Assembly (NCBI GenBank): GCA_005406025.1
Contig: BGZK01000489.1
Span: forward strand, 62,001-126,000
DNA: 64,000 bases
Reading direction: 5' to 3'
Origin: Eumeta japonica
Taxonomy: Eukaryota; Arthropoda; Insecta; Lepidoptera; Psychidae
The stretch's first letter is position 1. Each line of letters begins with the position of its first letter. The position numbers and the translations under genes are program-made. Below, piece after piece: positions 1 through 10,338 of this stretch. Below the pieces are notes generated by a model. It was not told the DNA's origin and did no database searches. It worked only from the letters and a program-made list of their open reading frames with translations.

Positions 1-277
1 AAGGTTGTACATTAGTGGTATCAATATGCAATATTTTGTTAGCAAAAGATATAGAATCTTCAAGTACTCTTACTCCTTCAGATGTATCACATTTAACAAG
101 CGATAGTCTTTCTAAAAGTGTTATAGTATTTTTGTCTAACGATACTTCTTCTAATTGGTCTCTTTTTACCAAAGTTGGTACAGACTGAGTGGGAACTTTA
201 GTAGAATACTTTATTGTGCAATAGTACTTGTAAAATTTACTTAGATTCAGCCTGGATGCATTTAATTTTATAACCAT
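1..277 (-). CDS. gatC: Mitochondrial Glu-tRNA(Gln) amidotransferase subunit C, N-terminal part (runs off left edge)
   Basis: GatC is the small subunit of the mitochondrial GatCAB complex, which amidates misacylated Glu-tRNA(Gln) to Gln-tRNA(Gln) in the matrix. The frame is open from the ATG at 275-277 to the window edge (92 codons, no stop). The N-terminus is basic and stop-free (MVIKLNASRLNLSKFYKYYC), as expected of a mitochondrial presequence. From about residue 46 it matches the GatC core: a Leu-rich helix ending LLERLSLV (residues 54-61), then EGVRVLEDSISFANKI and HIDTTNVQP, equivalent to the family's 'ALLEKLSLV...L...I.FA..L..VDT..V.P' pattern. On the minus strand a TTTACAG lies 8 bases before the ATG, so the ATG could sit at the start of an internal exon behind a 5'-UTR intron, or transcription could simply start nearby. 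The C-terminal residues lie beyond base 1. The identification comes from motif memory and is fairly secure. Confidence 0.85.
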   Translation of the reverse strand, partial: MVIKLNASRLNLSKFYKYYCTIKYSTKVPTQSVPTLVKRDQLEEVSLDKNTITLLERLSLVKCDTSEGVRVLEDSISFANKILHIDTTNVQP

Positions 278-1218
278 CTCTTTTGCTGTAAATACAAAAT
301 TATGTTAGAATTTTAAAAATCGCACTTTTTGTCACAATCCAATAACCGTAATTCAACCTATCAATCTTGTACACATTTCAGATTAACTGCATTTCAGAGA
401 TTCGGAGTTGCCACATTGTATTTTTCATTACTTTTCTCTATAAAATATTTATTTGACTTTGTATATACCACAATATTCTTTACAATTTTTTAAAATGTTT
501 TCTTTAATCAAGAATATTGACTTACTTTTAAATACCGATAAGATAATTTACACAATTATTTATAAATTATTTTGTTATGTTGTGGGTACACATTTTTTAT
601 TATGGCTCTTTTGCTTGGCGTTAGTTAATTTATGGTGGCGAAAAGCTTTCTTACTACTACATCTAAAAACACGAATTACGTCAAAATCCAATAAAGAATA
701 CGACTTCTTTTATTAAAAAAATTGCATTCATGAAGATTTTGTCACTTATTTCTGGATTTGAGATAATTGCTGTTTTGATTATATTAGGAAGAGTAAAAAG
801 AGAAATCTATAAGAAATTATATTTTTCACGACTGGAATATGTTTGTGCTTTAAAAAAAAATCTGAATATTGCTTTAGAACTTAAGTGATAAATACGGGAT
901 TTAATTTGCGTACAAATACGAAAATTCATGCAGAGTAATTTTACTGTTTTTAGGATATCGTTTGAAGCAAGTGTTAGTAGTTGAGAGCAGTGTAAGTGAT
1001 ATTATAGTAACCTTTTCTCTGTTTCCTGTGGACTTAAAACAGCGGGATTTAGTGTATCGAATATTCTGAATTTAGGTTAGCGACATTATAATTTCGCGTA
1101 AAATGTTTCATTAAAAATATTCTAATGCAAAGCCGTGATCAATGATTTTCTTCATTGAATGAATAATATATCTAATTTAAAAAAAGCTGTGGGAAGACCT
1201 ATCCATGAAAAATTATAA
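278..1218. other. Intergenic/5' flank of gatC, no gene seen
   Basis: AT-rich sequence with stops in all frames. The small open frame at 453-716 translates to low-complexity hydrophobic sequence with no recognisable motif. The promoter of gatC should lie here, but no motif decides its position. The first, non-coding exon of the COX14-like gene could also lie in this stretch. Confidence 0.4.
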
Positions 1219-1371
1219 GGGTCATATATTGAGTTTGACATCCATAGAGGTATCAGACAGCGATATATAGCTTCACCGTGGCTATTCAATTTATTCATAG
1301 AAATATCTATGGACATATCCTTAATCCATATCATAAAGGCTGCTAATCTTATATTATTTCAAAAAGTATGA
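1219..1371 (+). pseudogene. Fragment of a non-LTR retrotransposon reverse transcriptase
   Basis: A 50-codon open stretch reads GSYIEFDIHRGIRQ, then RYIASPWLFNLFIE. This matches the RT domain block 'RGVRQGC..SPWLFNLFMD' found in several arthropod non-LTR elements, with the conserved QG changed to QR. Neither the finger motifs upstream nor the catalytic (F/Y)xDD block downstream is visible, so only a remnant survives. An opposite-strand open frame over the same bases is a shadow. The clade cannot be assigned from so little sequence. Confidence 0.5.
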
Positions 1372-2905
1372 GTGTAGTCATAAAATGACGGTGCAAAAAT
1401 TATGATCAAGTAATTTTTGTATCGTTGGCGTGCGAGTTGTTGGCGATGGCAACAAAAAGGAATGATCATGTTAAGATAAGAGCTATGGAAATGTTAGTTG
1501 ATTACGGTCGTTGATCTTAATTAAGATCATTTGTGTAATAAATTAAGTTTACAGATCAGGTCACAAACTATAATATAAAAGACGAATAATTTCAATTTAT
1601 ACGATTATGACTTAGATCGCGTTTAAGTCGACAAGGTATCAAGCATTTAGGTTTGCACTGCCTCGGAATGGAATAACGGCAATAACACGTTCCATATAAA
1701 ATTAAAAACAAGATTTGGCGTTATGCCTCAATTCAATAATAACTTTATTATCAGTTCTTCGGTGTTTGTGGCTGAAAATTTTAGAATATCGATAGCTCTA
1801 CGACTCGTAAAATAACGTACTTAAAGACATTATTTTAAATTTACGCTTTTTCATATATTCACAGGTAAGAATATTGTTTCGTTCAGTATGGTACAACTTT
1901 TTCCATTAATTGGTCAAATCGTACAAATATTCAATGTCATTATGTAACAGTGTCTTCTTCATCACTACGAATTTAGTAACTTGAGATTTACATATATCCC
2001 CCCCAAAGAAACCAAATTTTAAGAATCTTACTGTTACTTACATAGCAGTAATTTTTCAATCTTTTTTGGGGGAATGAAATTAGGGACGGTGTACGTTGTA
2101 CTGATTTCCAATCTGCGTTTGGTTTATTTATTATACAATCGATTTTTTATTTATGGTGCTTAAAATCCTTGGTGCTAAAAACGAAAAAAAAAATATTTTT
2201 GAGTGTACACTACGCCCATATCAAGAGCTCGAAAAGAAACTTTTAAGATTCATTTCGCGTCTTCTTTACATTTTTTAGTACTGATATGGATTAAAATTAT
2301 TTTCCTTAAGTTTGTGTAAGACGATTGCAAAGCGTAACGAGATTAGAAATTAGAAGTGAATGTTTTAATCGACATAAATTCTTCATCTCCACCTATCGTG
2401 CTTTAATCATCTGCAATATTTGTCATCATTGATAAATAAATAATGTAAAAAGATAATTAATGGAAAATTTTAGTTGAAAATATTTCTGTTTTATTCACGC
2501 CATTGTGATACTAATTATTTCTTTGAATTTAGGTTTGCTCTAATTTTAAAAAGATCGCCTTAAACGCAACGTGGCGCATGCACAATGCAACATTTTTGAA
2601 ATGTATATTCACGTAATAAAAAATTGTAATTTAAACAATAAATAGGCAATTAAATGTTTGAACAAATATAATTTATCGAAGAACAAATGTCAATACGTAT
2701 TTATGGACTAATAATAAGGGAAAATAGTATTAATTTAGATTGAGGGGGCTAACCAAACGGTAGGTTATTAATTTTTTTTAACGTAAACAATTAAGGAATG
2801 AAAATTATTTATAGCGAAGAATCAAGTACTAAATATGAACTAATGATATGTACTAATGAAAATACAAAAATAAATAAAAGTTTGTGACTTGAAATCGTGA
2901 TTATA
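1372..2905. other. AT-rich intergenic stretch, no gene seen
   Basis: Homopolymer A and T runs and frequent stops in all six frames. I see no protein motif, RNA gene or clear repeat. Confidence 0.4.
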
Positions 2906-3080
2906 GTATAACGCACGAAACTCTGCCTCTATGAAGTTAGTCATGAAAGCGTCGCAAAGGCGTAAAATAGGAACGCGGGGAAGAAAAAAAAAGAGTCGGG
3001 GAGCGTTGAGCCTGTGCATAGCATAATTCGCTGGCTTTCAACCGGTAGAGTTTTAAGGTTGTACCTACTGCACAAAACTT
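2906..3080 (+). repeat. Dispersed repeat, copy 1 (partner at 12,045)
   Basis: The stretch containing 'acgcacgaaactctg' and 'gaagttagtcatgaaagcg' through 'gcgtaaaataggaacgc' reappears in the same orientation near 12,045-12,190 with modest divergence ('acgcacgaaagtacgg', 'gaagttagtcacgaaagtg', 'gcgtaaaacgggaacgcc'). Both copies then run into a purine-rich gaagaa tract. The repeat is unidentified. It lies inside the probable 5' intron of the COX14-like gene. Confidence 0.55.
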
Positions 3081-3540
3081 TTGATTATGCGCTATTGAGT
3101 ATATGGTGTGTCTCAATCATCAATCACTACAGAGATAGATATCAATTCAGTGTTTTAACCTAGTTTTCACAGCAAAGTAAAGTTACAACAATAAATGTTA
3201 GAAATTCTCTAAAGTTAAAGAATTGCATAAATATATATACACAAAAAGTATTGATTCACAACTGAATAAAGTAGTTGAGTATAGTAGTAAGTAAATTTGG
3301 AAAAAATGCTACTAGCATATTATGTAGTAGATTATGAAACTGAAATAGTGTAAATCCATTATTTTTTTTTGTTAAAGCCATTTAATAGTAATTTTATTAG
3401 TTAATAACTCTTGAATTCGAAACACTTATAACATTGCCACTGAATGTCTTTCAGTTCCAAGACTTTTAATAGTAACATATACTAAGCCTGTATCTTTTGA
3501 GTATTTATTATTTCTGTGGTTCTGTTCATTTCATTATTTT

Positions 3541-3555
3541 TTTTTTAATTTACAG
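3541..3555 (+). other. 3' splice acceptor before the COX14-like exon
   Basis: A long T-rich tract ends in TTTACAG with AG at 3554-3555, leaving CCAATT before the ATG at 3562. The coding exon is therefore probably exon 2, with a non-coding exon 1 upstream whose donor I could not place. Confidence 0.6.
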
Positions 3556-3561
3556 CCAATT

Positions 3562-3765
3562 ATGAGGAAACAACCTCGAACAGTATTGTATGACAGAATG
3601 CACAAAGGAGCTGTGTGGGTGTGTATTGGATTAACATTGTATGGAACTATATTGCTTGGAGATCACATATACAGATATGTTAGATATGCTCGGCCAGGAA
3701 TTCAAGCAGCTAAAGCCAAAGCGGAAGAAGAATTGTTAGCTGAGGGCTCATCTGACAAACTATAA
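3562..3765 (+). CDS. COX14: COX14-like small mitochondrial membrane protein
   Basis: A 67-residue protein in a single coding exon. A basic N-terminus (MRKQPRTVLYDRMHKG) is followed by one membrane segment at about residues 16-33 (AVWVCIGLTLYGTILLG). Then comes a YRYVRYARP stretch and an Ala/Glu/Lys-rich amphipathic tail (residues 46-67). Size and layout match COX14 (human C12orf62), an inner-membrane factor that couples COX1 synthesis to cytochrome c oxidase assembly. The shared pattern is T-x-YG-x-x-L followed by Y-x-Y and a QAA...AEE tail. The ATG is chosen because it directly follows a strong splice acceptor and gives the basic-then-membrane topology. The stop overlaps an AATAAA signal. 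Coding composition is clearly less AT-rich than the flanks. That it is a real gene is likely; the COX14 name is a family-level inference, and another single-pass mitochondrial micropeptide is possible. Confidence 0.7.
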   Translation: MRKQPRTVLYDRMHKGAVWVCIGLTLYGTILLGDHIYRYVRYARPGIQAAKAKAEEELLAEGSSDKL

Positions 3766-3770
3766 ATAAA
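3765..3770 (+). promoter_or_regulatory. Polyadenylation signal AATAAA of the COX14-like gene
   Basis: AATAAA begins on the last base of the TAA stop. A T- and GT-rich stretch follows (about 3771-3815). The 3' UTR would be only about 10-30 bases, which suits a compact housekeeping gene. Confidence 0.6.
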
Positions 3771-5001
3771 TATATTGTACTATGTAATAAGCTTTATTGT
3801 GTATATAATGTAGTTCTTTATTTAACTTGAATAACAAAATAGTCATCAAGATTTCTTTTTATATATCTAATGATATGAGGTAGTACTTCATGTATATTTT
3901 GTTTTTTTGATTATTGATTACAAAGTAGTTTCTATAGGCTTCAAACTGATTTCCTAATGTGATTTAGTATTAACTGATTATACTGTTGGTACTACTGGAA
4001 TAATTGAAATAATTTGTGAATTTATTCTTAAAAAATCACATTTAAAATCCACGACTAACATATAGTTCTAAAATACAAACTTATTGTTTTTGATTGTCTG
4101 TTTTGTTTTTGATATAGTTGAACAGTACACTCAAGAATTGTATCAAATACAAAGTTTAAAATGTACTTACTGAATTTTATTGCATTAAAAAAGATTCTTC
4201 TACAATGAAGTCATTTTCTTCATTGAATAATGTTTTATTTTATAACAAATAAAACTTATTTTCTATTAATAAATGATACAGTATTTCATAAGTTTTTATA
4301 ATTATAGGAATTGTTATGTTATTTTGTGATAGTTTCTCCATCAACATAGCACTGTGTACTACTACTACATTTTGATATAAGCATGGAAGTATTCAGCTTT
4401 TGATATGGTAGAGGGGGGCAATCGGAAATTCTTTAATTTAGTTTATCCATAACAGTAGTTATGTAGGCATATAAAATTCAGGGAAGGGCGGCTGCCCCAC
4501 CAAATACAGTTTTATAAATTTTGTGAATTAATGGAGTTAGTAGTAACAGGAGGGTGATAGGTACCTTCATTTTTTTATTAATGGCAATCATGTAGGAAAC
4601 TATATATTTGTGCTAGCTTCAGTCTTGCTGATTCTGAAGCATTTCCCCTGGCATACCCATAAAAATAAAGCATTCGTGCGTCATCTCTTGGTGAAAATTT
4701 AGTTCCTTGTATAGCTAGAGTGAGATCCCAGTGACCCCAGACTTTGTAATATTAGTAAAAATGAAATTTTTAAGATCGATAGCAGAATATAAACATAGTT
4801 TCACAGGTGGCAGGTATGAAAGGTAGAAAAAAATCATGCTAACTTATGACTAAGTAAGAATGATAGTTTTTATATATGTTATATATAATATTGTTATAAA
4901 CAAACATAATTGTTGCCAGACACTTCCTGTGGGCCATAACTTTTACTAGACACTTTAAAAGTAGGAACTTATGTCATTTTAGGAAAGCTAAATTTTATAT
5001 A
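3771..5001. other. AT-rich intergenic stretch, no gene seen
   Basis: No open frame with a recognisable motif. A GC-richer patch near 4,470-4,510 (gggaagggcggctgcccc) looks like a repeat fragment but was not identified. Confidence 0.4.
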
Positions 5002-5620
5002 CAGTGTAAACTCCATGTAACATCACTTGATTTAATGACGAACTCCCTAAAGCATCAAAATTACTTGCTTTAGTTGGTTTAGCTTGCCTTCCATACAATA
5101 ATACACTATATAGCATTGCACCCACTCTCAATAACGACAATGATTAAGTAATAAAAAGTACCTTTTGATTTGCCAAAATTAGTAAAAACTGTGCAGCGGT
5201 GTAAGTTCTTTTGTTGTTTTATTATCCTAGCCCATAATAAACTCAACTCTCGGCATCATGCATAGGGAACTTTCTAAGAAATTCGTTCTTTTGTTTACAA
5301 TTTGGGATTACTTGTATGTGTAGACTGTTTTTGACCATGTCAAATAAGATCATATTCTTAGTTGCTCACAAATTTTCAAACTATAAACATGGCTAGTAAA
5401 TTGCACATATCAGAAAAAGATTTACTGATATGCGCAATAGAAACGGGAGAGAAGATAAGTGATGTTGGCAGACGCTTTGGATTTAGTTGTTCTACCGTGT
5501 CCACAATATGGAAAAATTAAAAAAAAAAATTCCAAGCAGAGAACAAAGGGAAATCTTCCAAAGAATAAAAAAAACCTAAATACGAAGATTTATAAAATAC
5601 AATGAAATTACTGGTGCAGC
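5002..5620 (+). mobile_element. Pogo/Tigger-like DNA transposon relic (5' end and N-terminal DNA-binding domain)
   Basis: The left end begins CAGTGTAAACTCCATGTAAC directly after a TA, like pogo-family terminal repeats at TA targets. An ATG at 5389 opens MASKLHISEKDLLIC, continuing AIETGEKISDVGRRFGFS and CSTVSTIWKN before a stop at 5518. This is the CENP-B/pogo helix-turn-helix, in which the recognition helix reads SxSTVSTIWKN. A following A-run and weakly matching KPKYEDL remnant (about 5,570) suggest a frameshift and decay. No catalytic DDE domain and no right-hand terminal repeat are seen, so this is a truncated fossil. Confidence 0.65.
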
Positions 5621-6055
5621 AAAAGAAGTCAGACAAAAATAACAGGCTATACACAATAGTGTTCAAATAAGATTGTTTTTATTATGTACATAACTACTAG
5701 TCTCACAAAAACTTTTTCTTTATCTAATTCTGATTTTTCTTCTCTCCATTTAACAGTCCCTTCAGTGTTGTTATATAGAGTTTATACTGTATATTACTTA
5801 GCATTATATTTTAAGATATTTTCCAAATTGCCAGACACATCTGATGGGCCAAACATCCTCCCAGACTCATTCAAAGTTTCACTATGCGTGGAAGCGCAAG
5901 AGTATTATTCAAAGACATAGGTACAATTGAGATGCACTCTGATGCTTGCTAAGTTTATATTCTATTACTGATCCAAAAAAAATCATCGTTCCTAATATTA
6001 TGTAAGTTTGGGTTGACTGGGATCTTGGACTAAGCCATCCATAATAAATAAAACT
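5621..6055. other. Spacer between two DNA-transposon relics
   Basis: No motif. The open frames at 5684-5920 (+) and 5909-6091 (-) carry no recognisable domain. The stretch may be remaining interior of the pogo-like element. Confidence 0.3.
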
Positions 6056-7181
6056 ACATAGGTGATATTTAAAATTTTTGGAACTGACCACTTAGAAACT
6101 GTAAAATAAAAAATATGTTTAGGTTTTAAAAATGGAACTCTGACAATCTTATTATGTATATTGCAATGATCTGTCATTTGTATTTACAAATTGGCGGCAA
6201 AAAGAAACTTGTATGTCTAACGTCAACATGAATTTAATGCAAGAAAATTTTTGTGCAATGATTTTCTAGGATTCATTGCCATTAAAGCTAACAAGGAAGT
6301 TATAACAGACTTCGATTGGCCTTTCATTATGAAGCTCCTTTCCTTGCCATTCATTATAACTGGTTTAACTAGTTCAAACATGGTTACATTAATCTGACTG
6401 ACGATATGTGTGAGGGACATCATTCTACAGTGACAACCAAAAGCATCTGTGCTGTGCGGCTCATGATAAAGACAGACAAAAGAGTGACCTACTAACAGAT
6501 TTGGACAAGCTTAGTCATCGGTACGAGTCAAATGCACAAAATCCTTTATGATAATTTAGTCATCAGGAAGCTTTGTACTTGGTAGATACCTCATAATTTG
6601 ATCAAGCTCAAAAATTCTATTGTGTTAATCGGTGTCACAAAATGATGCAAAGATTTACCGGTACCTAGTGACTTAAATGCTGTATCCAATATAGTTACAG
6701 AATACGAAAGCTAGTTTTAGTGTTAAAATTGCAAAACCGAAAGACGGTTTGCTCAGACGGTTTTTCCTTTCGAGGAGTTGTTTACTAAAGTAAAACTAGG
6801 TCGAAGCGTCGGAAAAAAGAGGTGATCTGTTTCTTCGGAATGACGAGTCATTATATGGAACAATTGTTTTATAAAATAAAAAAAATAGTCACTGTAGACT
6901 GGTACACTAACAATTATATGCCTCTTGTTTTGGAAAAAGTTCGGGAAAAATTACCTCGCAGTAGGATTCTCTTTAATCATGACAATGCCTCACCAAACAC
7001 CACCAGATAAACAACTATTTGTGGACGTTATGTATAGAAATACCGGCTCAACAGCCTTACAGCCCCGACCTCGCACCATACGATTTTTATTTATTTAATA
7101 TAAAAGAAAAACTTCGAGGAAAGTGGTTTACCAGTGGTTCCATCAAATGCAGCGACCGAACATTATTTTGAAAAACAGTAA
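6056..7181 (+). mobile_element. Mariner transposon relic, copy A (nearly full length, inactive)
   Basis: The left end (acataggtgatatttaaa, then ggaactgacca) is shared with copy C at 28,551. The transposase starts at 6228 (MNLMQENFCAMIF) and is broken by many stops and shifts, but landmarks remain in order. These are an MHKILYD block (about 6,530), IVTEYES where mariners have VTGDES (about 6,695), ICFFGMTSH (6,825) and FNHDNASP (about 6,970). Then come PYSPDLAPYDFYLF (about 7,055-7,100) and a terminal EHYFEKQ-stop at 7179-7181. The second and third acidic residues of the D,D34D triad (HDN and APYD) are intact. The first has become Tyr. The right terminal repeat is not visible. Confidence 0.8.
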
Positions 7182-8956
7182 TGGTAAAAGTTTTTGATTT
7201 TTTAAGGATTTTCAGATTGACCCATGTACCCACATGTAATTAACTTAAATAAATACCTATATAGATTACAATTGTTATGTAAGAATGGAAATGAACAACA
7301 AAACGTAATGTAACATCTTAAGCAATTTAGGGGTTGACTCACATAATCCAGATCAATGTGCACGTAAAAATCTGTATGAAACTCGGTTAGTTAACGTAAC
7401 ATAAAATAGGAGTGTATCAATAATAAATCCACATCGAAGTGAAGATGTAAGTTAAATCTGTTAAAATAATTTGCAAACAAAAGCGTAAATAAAAACAGGT
7501 AACCCATATGATGTAACAAGTTTTTATTACTAGTCTGACACACTTTTAAAAGAAATAATAATTTTTTACAATTTTAGTTATATCAACTTAATTAACCTTT
7601 GTAATGAGTGGCAATGTTAAATATCGAAAAGAATTCCTTATTTAAGTTTTACATATGTAATTTGTTTACCTTTGAAAAAAAAATTTTTTTGATTCAATTT
7701 GAATATCAACTTTCATGTTTATTAGCTTTCAAACAAAGTTTCAGGTATGATGCCCTTAAGATAACTAAATTTACAGGTTAACTAGTCGATGAAACGAACT
7801 TTTAAAAGTACTGCTTGTAATTTTGTAAAGGAGTGATTATGATTAATCACAAATATTTCTTTAGAGTACTTTTATATGCTCAAATGTTGTTTCTCACAAC
7901 ATCAAGTAACTTTTCAGAATAATGATTGTAATGCACTTCTATTGTGCTTTTTGTGACAAACCATTACTTTCAACATAGATGGCGCTTTCGAATAACGTTT
8001 CTCATTATAAAGCCGCACCTCGTAAACCAGTAGATAGCGTCATTCACGACTGCCATACAATTAACTCTAATGGCCGCCGCGATCTAAACGCAAAGCTATT
8101 ACAAATAATAAAAATATCTAATGTCCGTAATTTTCCCATACCCTGTAAACGCAAATTGCAATCGATCGCAATAACAATGAAATTTTCTCTTTTCCTTTCC
8201 TTTCTCTCTTTTTTTTTGTAAAATTAATACTATTTGAATAAGTATAAAAAATAAATAAAAATGAATTTAGTAGCATGTGAAAAACTTATCTGTTGTAGGG
8301 TCTCATAAAATCACTAGCGATGACATGTTGCCGTTGCATGCATCTCGCGATCGCTTCGCAATAATACCAAGATGAAAGTTTTCATTCGCGTTAAATACAA
8401 TACTTCAGTATTTCAATTTATACATGTAACTTCTCACTATGAATATAGAAAAATTTTCAAAAATCAAGAAGTTACTGTTTTCAGTTTCATTTAGAGAATC
8501 TAGTTTCCATTAAATTTTGACGTTTTGAGGTCCTAGGAAAATATTTTGGTCATTTTCCGAATGATGTGTGTGTGCGTACTTGCGTGTGAGTGCGTGGGTA
8601 CGTGTCTAGTCTGGCTTGAACAGACTGGACCAGACCAACGTATCTACACATTTTCGTTGTTTTAGTTTCTTGAGCCTCCCCGCTCGAAATTAAAACCTAG
8701 CTACGCCCTTGGGATGCGTAATCGAATGCGTGCGTGTTCTTATAATCTCCCACATTATGCCTTCTCCTTCTGTATAGATTCTGCATACAATGGTAAGGTT
8801 TTTTTGTTAATGCATATTTATCTTCTTTATTTACATTTAATTTCTATATCATCCGTCACCCGTCTAACATTGCCATTATAGACCCATTATACGCCATATA
8901 CCATTTGACCCCTCGGTCAAACCTGTTGTACAAACATACTTAATAATATAATTTCT
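7182..8956. other. AT-rich stretch, no gene seen
   Basis: The open frame at 7979-8221 has no motif. At about 8,570-8,740 a GT-rich patch followed by 'cctagctacgcccttgg' resembles the end of a common animal repeat, but it is too short to classify. Confidence 0.35.
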
Positions 8957-9118
8957 TGTTTTTTTTTTTTGGCTTCATAACAAGTAAACGAGCATTCGAA
9001 GTATTAGAAAGTAGATGGTCACGGCCGCCCATGGACATCTCCAACCTCAGGGGAGTTACTAATGCGTTGCCGGCCTTTTAAAAAGGAGTCTTTTCTTGAA
9101 GACTCTCCTTGTTAAAGT
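8957..9118 (-). mobile_element. LINE 3' end with poly-A tail (lepidopteran type), copy 1
   Basis: Read on the minus strand, it contains 'ggccggcaacgcattag', 'gatgtccatgggcggc' and 'gctcgtttacttg'. It then ends in an A-run (the T-run at 8,959-8,970). This is the stereotyped 3' tail of a LINE family very common in moths and butterflies. Only the tail survives, as expected of 5'-truncated retrotransposition. The same family occurs on the other strand at 48,420. Confidence 0.65.
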
Positions 9119-9599
9119 TCATGCGAAACACCGCCGATAATAAATCACTTCAAAGTCTCATTGCACAGAAAGATTTCGTATACAAAGAAGGAAACTGAAG
9201 GAAACTATAATACCCATTACAATGGCTTAGTTTGAACTGTCGCTAAGAGATAGCACTGCTAGTTATTTAAGACGTGCTTACTTTACGTGCCCATCTATCG
9301 TAACGCCTTACCACATGTTATTTGGACGCATTCTTCCGATAGAAACTTTTATGGATTACTTGTATACATATAGTTGATTTCATCTCTGATTGAATGCTAT
9401 TCTTAGGTTGTTAGATTCACCAAATTCGCCAATCCCCAGTTCATCTAATAGCTATATACCTACAATGATTCATCAGCCACATACACTACCTTCTAAAAAT
9501 AAGAAATTAGAAAATTAGTAGAGTCATACTGTTGGTGGAGGTACGGGCGAACATCTTAGGTTTAGTAAGGTTTCGTAATGTTCGAGTAAGGAAACTTGA

Positions 9600-9770
9600 A
9601 GACAGCACTAATATTATAAATGAGAAAGTGTCTCTATCTGTTACTTTTTCACAACTAAAACGCTGTACCGATTTTGATGAAATTTGGCACGGATATAGTT
9701 TGATACAAGAGAACGGACACAGGCATTTTCTATTTGTTTATCTATCTGCTCGTTTGTATTTTTTCTAAGT
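9600..9770 (+). repeat. Helitron-type 5' region fragment
   Basis: 'cactaatattataaatg', then 'gaaagtgtc', then a block around 9,655-9,700 ('aaaacgctgtaccgatttt', 'gatgaaatttggcac'). This matches the widespread insect non-autonomous Helitron leader. The 78-codon open frame crossing it (9532-9768) is not a gene. No matching 3' terminus was found nearby. Confidence 0.45.
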
Positions 9771-9974
9771 ACAAAAATAGTTAAATTGATTTTAATGAAC
9801 GGTATTGTATAAATACAAATTGTAAAATTGTAGTGTATTAATAGAGCACACTATTTTGTAATATATATATGTTACTGTTCATTTATCTCTCTGCCTGTTT
9901 TTCTGTACGTCTCTAATGACTTGACCAGCGGGTTCTATATCGGAATTGAGAGCGATAACGCGATCAGAAACATT

Positions 9975-10215
9975 AAAAATGTGTTTGTACACGGACAAAG
10001 GCGGATAAGTAAAATAATAAGTTGAAATTGCTCGATGATCTGCGCGTTGCTTTTGTTTTAGAAGATAGCGGGTTCGAATCCTGACTACGATCGCGTTAAC
10101 CGACGACCTTTTACATTACTCGAGTCAAATTAAATCACTGCCGTTAGCAGACCACAATTCGCTCTGAAATTCGCGTTGGTTTAATTTAGGTAATACAGGT
10201 AAGGTTTAATAGGTT
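9975..10215 (+). repeat. tRNA-derived SINE, copy 1
   Basis: It carries a pol III B box GGTTCGAATC at 10071-10080, preceded by 'gaagatagcg'. The body can be followed base by base, with about one change in four, in the reverse complement at 12,285-12,530: 'gcgttgcttt', 'aagatagcgggtt', 'gttaaccgacgaccttttac', 'gccgttagc'. Being tRNA-like and present in several copies points to a SINE and not to a tRNA gene. Confidence 0.6.
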
Positions 10216-10291
10216 TAGTTAATGATAGCAAAATCGCTCGATACATAAAATGAGGAATCAATTATATGTCCACGCGCACGGAGCTGCAACG

Positions 10292-10338
10292 AAAATCGAT
10301 TCAACTGTGGATTCTATTCAATCAAGTGAATCGATTTT
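10292..10338. repeat. 12-bp inverted repeat
   Basis: 'aaaatcgattca' (10292-10303) is repeated inverted at 10327-10338. Outside it, caac/gttg also pair with a one-base offset. The loop is 23 bases. It may be a terminal-repeat remnant. Confidence 0.5.

Noticed and set aside
453..716. 87-codon plus-strand frame with hydrophobic stretches
   Set aside because: Low-complexity AT-rich sequence with no motif, no splice context and no homolog that I recognise.
1152..1334. 60-codon minus-strand frame
   Set aside because: Shadow of the plus-strand RT fragment at 1219-1371, which carries the recognisable motif.
6223..6423. 66-codon minus-strand frame
   Set aside because: Antisense of mariner copy A; the plus strand holds the transposase start.
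10065..10090. tRNA gene suggested by the B box GGTTCGAATC
   Set aside because: No cloverleaf can be drawn around it and the surrounding sequence recurs in other copies, so it is a SINE.
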